In this document: positions 1 to 9,089 of the stretch, in pieces
Numbering within the stretch: the stretch's first letter is position 1
Layout: every line of letters begins with the position of its first letter
Assembly: GCA_015057505.1 (NCBI GenBank)
Contig: SVEG01000006.1
Coordinates: 62,001-126,000, forward strand
Source of the DNA: Lachnospiraceae bacterium
GTDB taxonomy: Bacteria; Bacillota; Clostridia; Lachnospirales; Lachnospiraceae
Length of the DNA stretch: 64,000 nucleotides
Reading direction: 5' to 3'
Program-made: the position numbers and the translations under genes
Notes under the pieces: model-generated
What the model was told of the DNA's origin: nothing
Seen by the model: the letters and a program-made list of their open reading frames with translations, nothing else
Database searches by the model: none

Positions 1-1
1 T

Positions 2-394
2 ATGCAGGATAATCATCTGTATAATATGTCAATTAGGGATAATTTGTTGCTGGTTAATCCAGAGGCAACAGACAGGGAACTGGAAGAAGCGTGCAGGAAA
101 GCCTGTATCTTAGATTATATAATGCAACTTCCGGAGGGATTCAATACTGTCATAGGAGAGAGTGGTTGTAAACTGTCCGGTGGTCAAAAGCAGAGGATTG
201 TGTTGGCAAGAGCATTTCTAAGAGATGTAGATGTTTATATTTTTGATGAAGCAACCAGTGCGTTAGATCAATATAATGAGAAAATAATTAATGATGTAAT
301 CGACAACATAAGTAAGGATAAGATAGTGATTATTGTAGCACATAGGGAAGCGTCTATTCAGATGTGTGACAGGGTAATCAAGCTGGATAAGTAG
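2..394 (+). CDS. ABC exporter-type ATP-binding domain, 5' truncated by the window edge
   Basis: Only the last ~130 residues are visible; the Walker A lies outside the window, so the true start cannot be set. The fragment opens at a Q-loop-like MQDNHLYN, then shows the ABC signature LSGGQKQR, Walker B VYIFDEATSALD with the catalytic Glu, and the H-loop VAHR. This order, with LPEGFNTVIGE before the signature, is typical of the nucleotide-binding domain of ABC exporters (MsbA/peptide/lipid type), where it is fused to or paired with a six-helix membrane domain. The substrate cannot be inferred. The stop lies 12 bases before the next acetyltransferase, so the two may be co-transcribed. Confidence 0.9.
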   Translation: MQDNHLYNMSIRDNLLLVNPEATDRELEEACRKACILDYIMQLPEGFNTVIGESGCKLSGGQKQRIVLARAFLRDVDVYIFDEATSALDQYNEKIINDVIDNISKDKIVIIVAHREASIQMCDRVIKLDK

Positions 395-406
395 GAGGTA
401 TGTTTT

Positions 407-961
407 ATGGATAACAAAGGAACAAAAAGGCTTGAAACAGACAGATTGATACTTAGACAATTTAAAATTGAAGACGCAGAGGATATGTATAACAATTGGA
501 CTACAGATGCGGAGGTTACAAGATTTTTGACATGGTCACCGCATCCTGACATTAATTTTACAAAAGGTTTGCTTGAGGGTTGGATTGGAAAATATTCTGA
601 ACCTACATGGTATAACTGGGCGATAGAGTTAAAAGAAACAGGAGAGGTTGTCGGTAATATTTCTGTTGTGAAACTCAATGAGAGAATTGAAGCGGCTGAT
701 ATTGGTTATTGTATGGGAAAAGCCTGGTGGGGCAGAGGAATTATGCCGGAGGCTTTGAGAGCGGTTATAGCATATCTTTTTGAAGAAGTCGGACTTAACC
801 GTGTAGCCGCATGTCACGATGTTAACAACCCTAAGTCAGGCAGAGTTATGCAGAAAGCAGGGATGACGAGAGAGGGCGTATTGCGGGCTGCCGGACGGAA
901 TAATCAGGGCATATGTGATGAGGTGTGGTATTCAATAATTAAGAGTGAATTTGTGAGGTGA
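407..961 (+). CDS. GNAT acetyltransferase, RimJ/RimL-like
   Basis: 184 aa, normal for a single-domain GNAT. It begins with the family pattern LETDRLILRQFKIEDAE and carries an acetyl-CoA-binding region around GKAWWGRGIMPEAL, followed by NRVAACHDVNNPKSGRVMQKAGM, the usual beta5/alpha4 segment of RimJ/RimL-type N-acetyltransferases. Members acetylate N-terminal amino groups of ribosomal proteins or small amines; the substrate here is unknown. An AGGAGGT-like ribosome site (390-396) sits before the ATG. It overlaps the ribosome site of the next GNAT gene, which suggests translational coupling. Confidence 0.88.
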   Translation: MDNKGTKRLETDRLILRQFKIEDAEDMYNNWTTDAEVTRFLTWSPHPDINFTKGLLEGWIGKYSEPTWYNWAIELKETGEVVGNISVVKLNERIEAADIGYCMGKAWWGRGIMPEALRAVIAYLFEEVGLNRVAACHDVNNPKSGRVMQKAGMTREGVLRAAGRNNQGICDEVWYSIIKSEFVR

Positions 962-966
962 ATGTT

Positions 967-1434
967 ATGGTAAGGCTTGCAAGACAGGAAGATCTTGAAC
1001 GAGTGAATGAACTTCGCAAGGAAGTAAATGAGCTTCATGTAAATGGAAGACCGGATATTTTTAAGGGTGGCTTCGGAGAAGAAATTATAAACTATATTTA
1101 CGATGTTTGGAATGCAGAGAATAAAGATATACTTGTTGCCGAAAGAGATGGTATTATCTGCGGTTTTGCTTGTGTTCAGTACATTGACAGACCAGAAAAT
1201 CCGTATATGAAAGAGAGAAAGTTTTATGATATAGATGAGTTTGGTGTGGATGAAAAATTCCGCAGGCAGGGAGTTGCTACGGAACTTATTGAATTTGCCA
1301 AAGAAGATGCTAAAAGCAGAGGGTTTGAAAAAATAGAACTTAATATGTGGGAGTTTAATGAAGAGGCGTTGGCATTCTATGAGGCGGTAGGTTTTAAAAC
1401 TTATAGGAGATATATGGAGTTGACAGGTTTATAA
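967..1434 (+). CDS. GNAT acetyltransferase
   Basis: 155 aa. A GTG at 958 is in frame, but ATG 967 is preferred because GAGGTGA (955-961), at the end of the upstream gene, is correctly spaced for it. The acetyl-CoA pocket is DEKFRRQGVATELIEFA, followed by the C-terminal NMWEFNEEALAFYEAVGF. This resembles aminoglycoside/peptide GNATs; the substrate is unknown. A 43-bp stretch of this gene (1322-1364), encoding the segment around MWEFNE, is copied at 2299-2341 just before the next GNAT gene. Confidence 0.87.
   Translation: MVRLARQEDLERVNELRKEVNELHVNGRPDIFKGGFGEEIINYIYDVWNAENKDILVAERDGIICGFACVQYIDRPENPYMKERKFYDIDEFGVDEKFRRQGVATELIEFAKEDAKSRGFEKIELNMWEFNEEALAFYEAVGFKTYRRYMELTGL
1322..1364 (+). 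repeat. 43-bp direct repeat, copy 1 (inside GNAT gene)
   Basis: This copy encodes part of the C-terminal GNAT fold. It matches 2299-2341 with a single A/G difference. See the second copy. Confidence 0.9.
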
Positions 1435-1461
1435 TACAGTTAAATCATCCTCTTTTCAGGA

Positions 1462-1490
1462 TTGTGTTCTTTGTAGTGAAATGGTACAAT
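1462..1490 (+). promoter_or_regulatory. Putative sigma-A promoter of the phosphorylase gene
   Basis: TTGTGT (1462-1467) and TACAAT (1485-1490) are separated by 17 bases, 28 bases before the ATG of the nucleoside phosphorylase gene. Confidence 0.5.
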
Positions 1491-1518
1491 TTAGCTAATA
1501 TTTAGTTGGGGGTGTAGC

Positions 1519-2274
1519 ATGAGCATAATAGATACTTTTGATTATCAGGGAGAAGAAATCATTAGAGCAAAAAATACTATTAGTATGATAGAGAATTTTC
1601 CATCAACTATACTGGTTGTTTTTTCGGCAGGGATGTGTAAATTATTTTTGAGTAAATACAATGCATCTAAGATAGGAGCATTAAATGCAGGAGGGCAGGA
1701 GATTCCAATATACCAGATTGAATATAAGGGTATTAAAATGGGATTTTTTAATACTATAATTGGTGGTGCCGGGGCCGCGGCACTTTTGGAGGAATTGATT
1801 GCGCTGGGTGCAGAAAAAATATTATATTTTGGTTCTTGTGGTGCCTTGGATCGAAAAATAGCAGAAGGACATTTGTTGGTTCCAACATCGGCATACAGAG
1901 ATGAAGGAGTAAGTTATCATTACGCAGAGGTATCTGATTATTTGGAAATTGAGACTGCACCAAAATTGATGTCAATTTTGGATGACATGCATATAGCATA
2001 TCATCCTACAAAGACTTGGACAACAGATGCATTTTACAGAGAAACTAAACGTAATATGGAAAAAAGAAAAGAAGAAGGTTGTGGTACTGTTGAAATGGAA
2101 TGTGCTTCAATTATGGCAGTAGGGCAATTTCGCAAAAAGGCAGTGTATCAGTTTTTGTATGCTGCGGATTGTTTATCAGGTGATGGTTGGGATAAACGTA
2201 TTTTGGGAAATATGCCGGAAGATTTAAGGGAAAGAATTCTCATGGTTGCAATAGAAGTAGCAACCAGACTATAA
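1519..2274 (+). CDS. Nucleoside phosphorylase, PNP/UDP family
   Basis: 251 aa, normal length for the family. Members cleave (deoxy)nucleosides with phosphate to a base and sugar 1-phosphate in purine or pyrimidine salvage. Visible features are the glycine-rich phosphate/ribose region around IIGGAGAAALLEELIALGA and YFGSCGAL, and the C-terminal VEMECASIMAVGQF, whose Glu and Met contact the ribose. This is closest in pattern to uridine phosphorylase-like proteins, but base specificity cannot be read from sequence alone. The gene has its own promoter and GGGGGTG ribosome site and stands between acetyltransferase genes, with no other salvage genes nearby. Confidence 0.85.
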   Translation: MSIIDTFDYQGEEIIRAKNTISMIENFPSTILVVFSAGMCKLFLSKYNASKIGALNAGGQEIPIYQIEYKGIKMGFFNTIIGGAGAAALLEELIALGAEKILYFGSCGALDRKIAEGHLLVPTSAYRDEGVSYHYAEVSDYLEIETAPKLMSILDDMHIAYHPTKTWTTDAFYRETKRNMEKRKEEGCGTVEMECASIMAVGQFRKKAVYQFLYAADCLSGDGWDKRILGNMPEDLRERILMVAIEVATRL

Positions 2275-2298
2275 AATATATAAGTTGAAAAAATTTTC

Positions 2299-2341
2299 GG
2301 TTTGAGAAAATAGAACTTAATATGTGGGAGTTTAATGAAGA
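2299..2341 (+). repeat. 43-bp direct repeat, copy 2 (GNAT remnant)
   Basis: It is identical to 1322-1364 except for one base. It lies in the gap after the phosphorylase gene, contains an in-frame ATG at 2322, and would add 13 residues to the front of the next protein. It is probably the scar of a duplicated or recombined GNAT gene. Confidence 0.85.
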
Positions 2342-2360
2342 TTTATATGGGAGAAAGAAA

Positions 2361-3368
2361 ATGAAATTAAGATTAAGGCAATATAAACCTTGCGATGCAG
2401 ATAGTATTGTAAGCTGGATAAAAGACGAGGACGCCTTGCGAAAATGGAGCTCGGACAGATTCGGTGATTTCCCTATTACAAGCGAGGATATAAACAACAA
2501 GTACATCGGAAACAACGGTGATTGTGTCGAATCAGATAACTTTTATCCTTTAACTGCTTTTGATGAAAGCGGTGTGGTAGGTCATCTGATTTTGAGATAT
2601 ACTGACGAGGAAAAGAAAGTAATCCGTTTTGGCTTTGTAATAGTAGATGATTCAAAAAGGGGCATGGGTTACGGAAAACAAATGCTTACCCTTGCGATTA
2701 AATATGCTTTTGATATTTTCGGTGCGAAGAAAATCACACTTGGGGTATTCGATAACAACGAGCCTGCGTACCACTGTTACAAAGCCACAGGATTTAGAGA
2801 AAACGGCGAAGAGATGTTTTGTGAATTATTTGGTGAGCAGTGGCGAATAGTTGAAATGGAAATTGAGAAAAATTTGAACAAGCAAATGAATAATATAGCA
2901 TATAGAAAAGCGACAGCAGAAGATTGCTACTCAATAGCCGAATTAAAAGGTATTGTTTGGAACACTACATACAAGGGCATTTATCCGGATGAGAAATTAA
3001 CAGGTTATGATGTCCGAAAGAATGAACAAATACTACAGAACATAGTTAATAACCCGGATATAAAGACATATGTTGCAACTGATAATGACAGAATCATCGG
3101 ATTTATGACTTGTGGAAAACCATATAAGCCTTTCAGACACTATGATCAGGAAGTCGGATTGCTTTATATTTTAAAAGAGTACCAGAGACAAGGTATAGGG
3201 AAGTGCTTTTTTGATATTGCATGTAAACAGGTAAAAGAAGCCGGGTATGATAAATTTATGGTTGCGGTAAATAGTCAGAATGTTAATGCGATAAAATTTT
3301 ATCTGGCTATGGGTGGAAAAATAGTTCTTTCTGAAGAAAAGCAGTTAAAGATAGAGTTTGTTTTATAG
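2361..3368 (+). CDS. Double-domain GNAT acetyltransferase
   Basis: 335 aa holding two complete GNAT domains in tandem. Domain 1 (about 1-165) has the acetyl-CoA loop DSKRGMGYGKQMLTLAI and the NNEPAYHCYKATGF motif. Domain 2 (about 175-335) has KEYQRQGIGKCFFDIA and NSQNVNAIKFYLAMGGK. The linker around NKQMNNIAYRKAT looks like the start of an independent gene, so this is likely a gene fusion. ATG 2361 is chosen because GGGAG (2349-2353) is well spaced for it; an in-frame ATG at 2322 lies inside the duplicated GNAT fragment. Substrates are unknown. Confidence 0.85.
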   Translation: MKLRLRQYKPCDADSIVSWIKDEDALRKWSSDRFGDFPITSEDINNKYIGNNGDCVESDNFYPLTAFDESGVVGHLILRYTDEEKKVIRFGFVIVDDSKRGMGYGKQMLTLAIKYAFDIFGAKKITLGVFDNNEPAYHCYKATGFRENGEEMFCELFGEQWRIVEMEIEKNLNKQMNNIAYRKATAEDCYSIAELKGIVWNTTYKGIYPDEKLTGYDVRKNEQILQNIVNNPDIKTYVATDNDRIIGFMTCGKPYKPFRHYDQEVGLLYILKEYQRQGIGKCFFDIACKQVKEAGYDKFMVAVNSQNVNAIKFYLAMGGKIVLSEEKQLKIEFVL

Positions 3369-3407
3369 AGATAAGGGGGCAAAAAAGAAAAATAGATTTG
3401 TGATGTG

Positions 3408-3446
3408 TTGATATAGACATTTGCGGTATTTTGATATAGACATTTG
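3408..3446 (+). repeat. Two 16-bp direct repeats upstream of sipL
   Basis: TTGATATAGACATTTG occurs at 3408-3423 and 3431-3446, with a 23-base period. The position, between the GNAT stop and sipL, would suit a regulatory site, but no known regulator motif is recognised. Confidence 0.5.
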
Positions 3447-3537
3447 TTGCAAATAAGTAGGAGATTGGTATGAATACTTCCCCTCCCCCTCGCATATATT
3501 GAAAAAGGACGATATATGACGAGCAGGAGGGGTATTT

Positions 3538-5106
3538 TTGGAGCTGATGAAAAAAGGAATGCGTACAACGTACAGCCTGGGCGATACCATGACACAGGTT
3601 GCGTTAGACGATGACTTTAATGTTCCTGATATAAAACCGGACATCAATAAAATTTTAAAAAGCATAGGTGAGGTACAGCTTGATTCGGTGCAGAATGTTG
3701 ACGGCAAGTTACTTGTAAGCGGTAAATTACTTTTTAAGGTGCTTTACGCAACAGGACAGGGAGCGCAGGCACCCGTGGACTGTATTAAAGGAGAATTGCC
3801 GATTCATGAGACGCTTTATTTGCCCGAGGAGTCGGAGCACGCAGATGTACATATTCAGACGCAGATAGAGGATTTGAGCGTCGGATTGATTAACTCACGA
3901 AAAATAAGCGTTAACGGAATCGTTACACTTATGGCGGAGGCTTCGGTTACACAGGAGGAAGAACCGATTGTTGGGCTTGCGCTTGACAATACGGCACAGT
4001 TTTTAACGAAGTCTGTTACTGCAGCGGCGGTGCTTGCAGAGCACAGGGACACCTTCAGAATAAAGGACGAAATAGAACTGTCAGCCAATAAACCGAACAT
4101 ATCGGAAATGCTTTGGAATGAATGGCAGATTGGAAGTATTGATTTCAGACCGATGGAAGGAAAGCTTGGGGTTCGCGGTGATTTGCGCTTATTTATGTTG
4201 TATAGCGGTGAGGACGAGAACAGCAGTCTTCAGTGGAGCGAGCATGCCATTCCTTTTTCAGGAGAGATAGAGCTTGACGGATGCAGAGAGGATATATATC
4301 CGTATGTCAGATACCGTTTGGCAAGCAAGGATCCGGAAATTAAGGTAAACGAGGACGGGGAACAGCGCTTGCTCGGTATTGATGAAATTATCGAAATGGA
4401 CATTACTTTGTATGATGAAGACACGAATGAGGTAATGAGCGATGTATATTCCTCGGTAATGGATTTGGACCCTGTACTAAAGGATGTAAAAACGCAGACG
4501 CTTCTTACAAGAAATGCATCCAAATGCAGGGTGACCGACAAAATTGATATAGGGGAAGCACAGCCGAGAATCCTGCAGATATGTAACAGCAGTGCCAATG
4601 TAAAAATAGATAATGTAAGCGTTGTGGAAGGTGGACTGCTTGCGGACGGCGCTGTAGTTGTATCTCTCCTCTATATAGCACTTGATGATAAACAGCCGAT
4701 TTACGAGGCGGAAGGGGTAATTCCGTTCTCGCATAAAATTGAGGTTCCGGGTATAACGGAGGACTGTGCATACTATCTTCAGGGTAATGTTGAGCAAATT
4801 GGTGCGGTTATGCTCGGCAGTGATGAGGTAGAATGCAAAGTGGCAATCTTGCTTGATGCAATGGTTTTCGGCGTCAATAACGAAAAAATTATTACGTCGA
4901 TAATCGAGCGGTCCTACGATATGAAAAAAATCCACGCCATGCCCGGAATTGTGGGTTACGTGGTACAACCGGGCGATACTTTGTGGAAAATCGCAAAGCA
5001 GTTTTATACAACAGTGGAGAGCATAAAGGAAATAAACGAGCTTACGGACGATAGGCTTAAGCCGGGGGACCGTCTGGTAATTATGAAGAAGCTTAAAGAT
5101 TTATAA
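3538..5106 (+). CDS. sipL: SipL-like spore morphogenetic protein (DUF3794/SPOCS repeats + LysM)
   Basis: 522 aa. In Clostridia, SipL binds SpoIVA through its LysM domain and is needed to assemble the spore coat around the forespore. The N-terminal ~450 residues contain repeated beta-rich SPOCS/DUF3794 units (for example the segment around IKPDINKILKSIGEVQLDSV). The C-terminal ~50 residues form a LysM module, VVQPGDTLWKIAKQFY followed by LKPGDRLVI. Translation starts at TTG 3538, dictated by a strong AGGAGGGG site (3525-3532). It is monocistronic, with an intrinsic terminator directly after the stop. It indicates an endospore-forming host. Confidence 0.85.
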   Translation: MELMKKGMRTTYSLGDTMTQVALDDDFNVPDIKPDINKILKSIGEVQLDSVQNVDGKLLVSGKLLFKVLYATGQGAQAPVDCIKGELPIHETLYLPEESEHADVHIQTQIEDLSVGLINSRKISVNGIVTLMAEASVTQEEEPIVGLALDNTAQFLTKSVTAAAVLAEHRDTFRIKDEIELSANKPNISEMLWNEWQIGSIDFRPMEGKLGVRGDLRLFMLYSGEDENSSLQWSEHAIPFSGEIELDGCREDIYPYVRYRLASKDPEIKVNEDGEQRLLGIDEIIEMDITLYDEDTNEVMSDVYSSVMDLDPVLKDVKTQTLLTRNASKCRVTDKIDIGEAQPRILQICNSSANVKIDNVSVVEGGLLADGAVVVSLLYIALDDKQPIYEAEGVIPFSHKIEVPGITEDCAYYLQGNVEQIGAVMLGSDEVECKVAILLDAMVFGVNNEKIITSIIERSYDMKKIHAMPGIVGYVVQPGDTLWKIAKQFYTTVESIKEINELTDDRLKPGDRLVIMKKLKDL

Positions 5107-5110
5107 AGTA

Positions 5111-5157
5111 AAAGCAGAAGGCAGACAGAGCAGATTGTGCCTTCTGCTTTTTCTTTT
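5111..5157 (+). terminator. Intrinsic terminator after sipL
   Basis: A 13-bp perfect stem (5111-5123 with 5138-5150) is followed by a T-rich tract. Confidence 0.85.
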
Positions 5158-5179
5158 GTGTGCAGTCGTATAAGTCTGC

Positions 5180-5208
5180 TTGCGAACTTCTTTTTTATTA
5201 TGTATAAT
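5180..5208 (+). promoter_or_regulatory. Putative sigma-A promoter of the uvrC operon
   Basis: TTGCGA (5180-5185) and TATAAT (5203-5208) are spaced by 17 bases, about 44 bases before the uvrC start. Confidence 0.6.
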
Positions 5209-5251
5209 AAAAACCATAATGGTATACTATGCGGTATAGGGAGGTGAGTCC

Positions 5252-7111
5252 TTGTTTAACATTGAAGAAGAACTTAAAAAGCTTCCGGCGAAGCCGGGTG
5301 TTTATCTGATGCATGATGATAAGGACGAGATAATTTACGTTGGTAAAGCCATAAGCCTCAAAAACCGCGTCAGACAGTACTTTCAGAGCAGTCGAAACAA
5401 AAGCTCGAAGATTGAACAGATGGTGTCGAGGATACACCGTTTTGAATATATAATTACGGACTCCGAGCTTGAAGCACTTGTGCTCGAATGTAACCTGATA
5501 AAGGAGCATCGTCCCAGATATAATACGATGCTTAAGGATGATAAGAGCTATCCGTATATCAAGGTGACCGTGAATGAAGCTTTTCCGCGAGTTATGATGA
5601 CCCGTAACATGAAGAAGGACAAATCCAAGTATTTCGGGCCTTATACGAGCGGTCTTGCAGTAAAGGATACACTGGAGCTTATTCATAAGTTGTATAAGAT
5701 AAGAACCTGCAACCGTAATCTTCCTAAGGACATCGGTAAGGAGAGAGCCTGTCTTAATTATCATATCAAGCAGTGTAACGCTCCGTGTCAGGGCTGTGTC
5801 ACGCAGGAAGAATACATGGAGTCCATCCATAAGATAATCGATTTCCTAAACGGAAGATATGACGAGATTCTTAAGAATCTTGAGAAGCAGATGTATGAAG
5901 CTTCTGCCTGTATGGAGTTTGAAGAAGCGAAGGAATACAGAGATTTGATAAACAGTATTAAGCATATTTCGCAGAAGCAGAAGATTACGTCCGAGGAGCA
6001 GGAGGACAGAGATATTATTGCAATGGCCTCCGATAGTGAGGATGCAGTAATCCAGGTCTTTTTTGTAAGAGGCGGCAAGCTGCTGGGAAGAGAGCATTTT
6101 CATATGAGAATCGGTTCGCAGGACGAACAGGGGCAGATTCTTTCGGGTTTTGTTAAGCAATACTATGCCGGAACACCTTTTATACCGAAGGAGCTGTTTT
6201 TACAGGAGCATATAGAGGATATGGAGCTCCTTGAGGAGTGGCTTACGGCAAAAAGAGGCCAGAGGGTATACCTGAAGGTTCCGCAGAAGGGCCAGAAGGA
6301 AAAAATGGTTGAGCTTGCGAGAAAAAATGCCGAGCTTGTTCTTGCACAGGATAAGGACAAGATTAAGCGTGAGGAACAGCGTACAAGAGGCGCACTCGGT
6401 GAGATAGAGGAGCTTCTCGGACTTTCGCATATTAGCAGGGTTGAGGCATTTGATATATCCAACACCGCAGGTTTTGAGTCGGTCGGTTCGATGGTGGTAT
6501 ACGAGGACGGTAAGCCTAAGCGTAACGATTTCAGGAAGTTCAAGATTAAGAATGTCAAAGGTCCAGATGATTACGCAAGTATGAAAGAGGTGCTTACAAG
6601 GCGATTTACGCACGGACTTGACGAAATGCGTACCTTGGAAGAAAAAAATATTTCCTCCGACATGGGAAGCTTTACAAAATTCCCGGATTTGATTATGATG
6701 GATGGAGGAAAAGGTCAGGTAAACATAGCGCTCGAGGTACTTGATGAACTGAGGTTGGACATTCCGGTTTGCGGCATGGTGAAGGATGATTTTCACAGAA
6801 CCAGGGGACTCTATTATAATAACGAGGAAATTGAGATAAGCAGGAATTCTGAAGGCTTTAAGCTTATAACGAGAATTCAGGACGAAGCGCACAGGTTTGC
6901 GATTACGTTTCATCGTGATTTGCGCGGCAAGAAGCAGGTTCGTTCGGTGCTTGACGATATACCGTCCATAGGACCGGCAAGGCGCAAGGCACTTATGAAG
7001 CATTTCCAGTCTATTGAGACAATTAAAGAGGCATCCGTCGAGGCGCTTAAAGAAGCAGAGGGCATGACGGAAGGTGCCGCTAACGAAGTATATAAATTTT
7101 TTCATTCATAA
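5252..7111 (+). CDS. uvrC: Excinuclease ABC subunit C
   Basis: 619 aa, full length for UvrC. This is the nuclease of nucleotide excision repair, which incises 3' and 5' of a UvrAB-marked lesion. The N-terminal GIY-YIG domain is visible as [23 protein letters not shown] motif near residue 205-240 ([17 protein letters not shown]) contacts UvrB, an RNase H-like domain carries [20 protein letters not shown], and the C-terminal HhH region is [16 protein letters not shown]. The start is TTG 5252, after AGGGAGGTGAG (5236-5247). It heads a run of closely spaced genes through the HPr-like gene. Confidence 0.97.
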   Translation: MFNIEEELKKLPAKPGVYLMHDDKDEIIYVGKAISLKNRVRQYFQSSRNKSSKIEQMVSRIHRFEYIITDSELEALVLECNLIKEHRPRYNTMLKDDKSYPYIKVTVNEAFPRVMMTRNMKKDKSKYFGPYTSGLAVKDTLELIHKLYKIRTCNRNLPKDIGKERACLNYHIKQCNAPCQGCVTQEEYMESIHKIIDFLNGRYDEILKNLEKQMYEASACMEFEEAKEYRDLINSIKHISQKQKITSEEQEDRDIIAMASDSEDAVIQVFFVRGGKLLGREHFHMRIGSQDEQGQILSGFVKQYYAGTPFIPKELFLQEHIEDMELLEEWLTAKRGQRVYLKVPQKGQKEKMVELARKNAELVLAQDKDKIKREEQRTRGALGEIEELLGLSHISRVEAFDISNTAGFESVGSMVVYEDGKPKRNDFRKFKIKNVKGPDDYASMKEVLTRRFTHGLDEMRTLEEKNISSDMGSFTKFPDLIMMDGGKGQVNIALEVLDELRLDIPVCGMVKDDFHRTRGLYYNNEEIEISRNSEGFKLITRIQDEAHRFAITFHRDLRGKKQVRSVLDDIPSIGPARRKALMKHFQSIETIKEASVEALKEAEGMTEGAANEVYKFFHS

Positions 7112-7138
7112 AATATTACAGAAACGAGGAGCAGGAAT

Positions 7139-8077
7139 ATGGCAGCAATCAGAGTATCAGAAATTATTGAAAAGTTTAGTTTGGAGAATTTGACACCGGA
7201 GATTAATGTGGCGGCAAAAAAGGTAAAAGAGCCGGATATTAATCGTCCCGCGCTTCAGCTTACAGGTTTTTATGAGTATTTTGATTCTCACCGAGTTCAG
7301 ATTATCGGACAGGTTGAGGACACTTATTTAAAGACACTTGATACGGACACAAAAGCAGAAAGATATAATCAGTTGTTGTCATGCAACATTCCGTGCCTTG
7401 TATTTTGTCGCGGACTTTATCCGGATCCGGAGCTTCTTGAGATGGCAATCGGATATGACGTTCCGGTTCTCAGGACAGATAAATCCACATCTGCTTTTAT
7501 GGCGGAGATAATCCGTTGGCAGAAGGTAAAGCTTGCCCCCTGTATTTCAATTCACGGTGTACTTGTCGATGTATACGGTGAAGGCGTACTTATTACAGGA
7601 GAGAGCGGTATCGGTAAGAGTGAGGCGGCACTTGAGCTTATTAAAAGAGGACACCGTCTTGTTGCGGATGATGCTGTAGAGATTCGTAAGGTAAGTGATG
7701 ATACGCTTATCGGTTCTGCGCCTGCAGTTACCAAGCATTTTATTGAGGTGCGCGGTATCGGTGTAATTAACGTTAAGAACCTTTTCGGTGTTGAAAGTAT
7801 TAAGGAGACACAGTCAATTGACGTTGTAATCAGGGTTGAAGAGTGGAATAAGGAAAGAGAGTATGACAGACTCGGAACCAATGATGAATATATTGAGTAT
7901 CTCGGCAATAAGGTTGTGTGCCATTCGATTCCGATTCGTCCCGGCCGTAACCTTGCGGTTATCGTTGAGTCTGCTGCGGTTAATTTCCGTCAGAAAAAGA
8001 TGGGCTACAACGCGACAGAGGAGCTCTACAAGAGAGTTCAGGAAAATATGGCAAGAAACAGGGAAGATGAGGATTAA
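7139..8077 (+). CDS. hprK: HPr kinase/phosphorylase
   Basis: 312 aa, full length. HprK phosphorylates Ser46 of HPr and Crh using ATP or PPi and reverses this with phosphate, so it sets CcpA-dependent carbon catabolite control. The Walker A is GESGIGKSEAALELI, followed by the HRLVADDAVEI segment with catalytic residues, and the family signature EVRGIGVINVKNLFG. The gene starts 27 bases after uvrC. Its presumed substrate protein is encoded at the end of the same gene run (11922-12179). Confidence 0.96.
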   Translation: MAAIRVSEIIEKFSLENLTPEINVAAKKVKEPDINRPALQLTGFYEYFDSHRVQIIGQVEDTYLKTLDTDTKAERYNQLLSCNIPCLVFCRGLYPDPELLEMAIGYDVPVLRTDKSTSAFMAEIIRWQKVKLAPCISIHGVLVDVYGEGVLITGESGIGKSEAALELIKRGHRLVADDAVEIRKVSDDTLIGSAPAVTKHFIEVRGIGVINVKNLFGVESIKETQSIDVVIRVEEWNKEREYDRLGTNDEYIEYLGNKVVCHSIPIRPGRNLAVIVESAAVNFRQKKMGYNATEELYKRVQENMARNREDED

Positions 8078-8080
8078 AAA

Positions 8081-9031
8081 GTGAAGTATTGTTTTGGAAT
8101 CGATATAGGAGGAACAACCGTTAAATGCGGTTTGTTTACAGTAGAAGGACAACTTATTGATAAGTGGGAGATTGTGACTGATAAGTCGGAACAGGGCAAG
8201 AAAATCCTTAAAGATGTTGCTGCTACGGTTGCAGATAAAATGCGTGAGCAATCAATCTGTGCAGAGGACGTAGAGGGACTCGGTGTAGGTGTTCCCGGAC
8301 CGGTGCTTTTACAGAGTGTTGTAAAAGGTTGTGTTAATCTTGGCTGGGCAGAATATAATGTTAAAGAAGCGTTGGAGAGAGAACTTAAGGAAGCGCTTGG
8401 CGGAAAGTATTTTTCCGTTTCTGTTGAGAATGATGCAAATGTTGCGGCACTCGGAGAATTGTGGCAGGGTACCGGTAAAGGTAATAAAAGTCTTGTCATG
8501 GTTACGCTCGGAACAGGTGTCGGCGGCGGAATAGTGCTTGACGGCAAAATTCTATCAGGAGCGACAGGAGCGGCAGGCGAAATAGGTCATATGCCTGTTT
8601 TATATGATGAACCCGAGATGTGTAATTGCGGTAAAAAGGGTTGTCTTGAGCAGATTGCATCGGCTACGGGAATAGTGCGCCATGCAAAGAGAGTGCTTGC
8701 AAAGACTGATAAGGCGTCAGTTCTCAGAAAAGAGGACTTGTCGGCCAAGGACGTATTTGACGGCTTTAAGGCGGGAGATGAGCTTGCCACGGTTATTGTG
8801 AATGATGTAAGCGAATGCCTTGCTACAGCACTTGCGCATATTACATGCGTTGTTAATCCCGAGGTTATTGTTATCGGCGGAGGCGTTTCCAAGGCAGGAC
8901 AGGTTCTAATCGATACAGTTACAAAATATTATAAAGAGAAAGCTTTTCACGCCTGCAGGGATACTAAGATTGTGCTTGCCACACTTGGTAATGATGCGGG
9001 AATTTACGGTGCGGCAGGACTTGTATTGTAA
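8081..9031 (+). CDS. ROK-family glucokinase
   Basis: 316 aa. It phosphorylates glucose to glucose 6-phosphate with ATP in the cytoplasm. The N-terminal phosphate-1 motif is GIDIGGTTVKCGLF, the ROK core is NDANVAALGELWQGTGKG, the GTGVGGG and GEIGHMPV loops are present, and the zinc-binding CNCGKKGCLEQ is intact. It starts at GTG 8081, three bases after the hprK stop, which implies co-translation and ties sugar phosphorylation to catabolite control. It resembles Gram-positive GlcK, although a different hexose substrate is possible for ROK kinases. Confidence 0.88.
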   Translation: MKYCFGIDIGGTTVKCGLFTVEGQLIDKWEIVTDKSEQGKKILKDVAATVADKMREQSICAEDVEGLGVGVPGPVLLQSVVKGCVNLGWAEYNVKEALERELKEALGGKYFSVSVENDANVAALGELWQGTGKGNKSLVMVTLGTGVGGGIVLDGKILSGATGAAGEIGHMPVLYDEPEMCNCGKKGCLEQIASATGIVRHAKRVLAKTDKASVLRKEDLSAKDVFDGFKAGDELATVIVNDVSECLATALAHITCVVNPEVIVIGGGVSKAGQVLIDTVTKYYKEKAFHACRDTKIVLATLGNDAGIYGAAGLVL

Positions 9032-9089
9032 TAAAGGGAATTTTTTCGAAAGGAATACCGAGCGATTTTTATAAAAAAGAAGGGAGATT

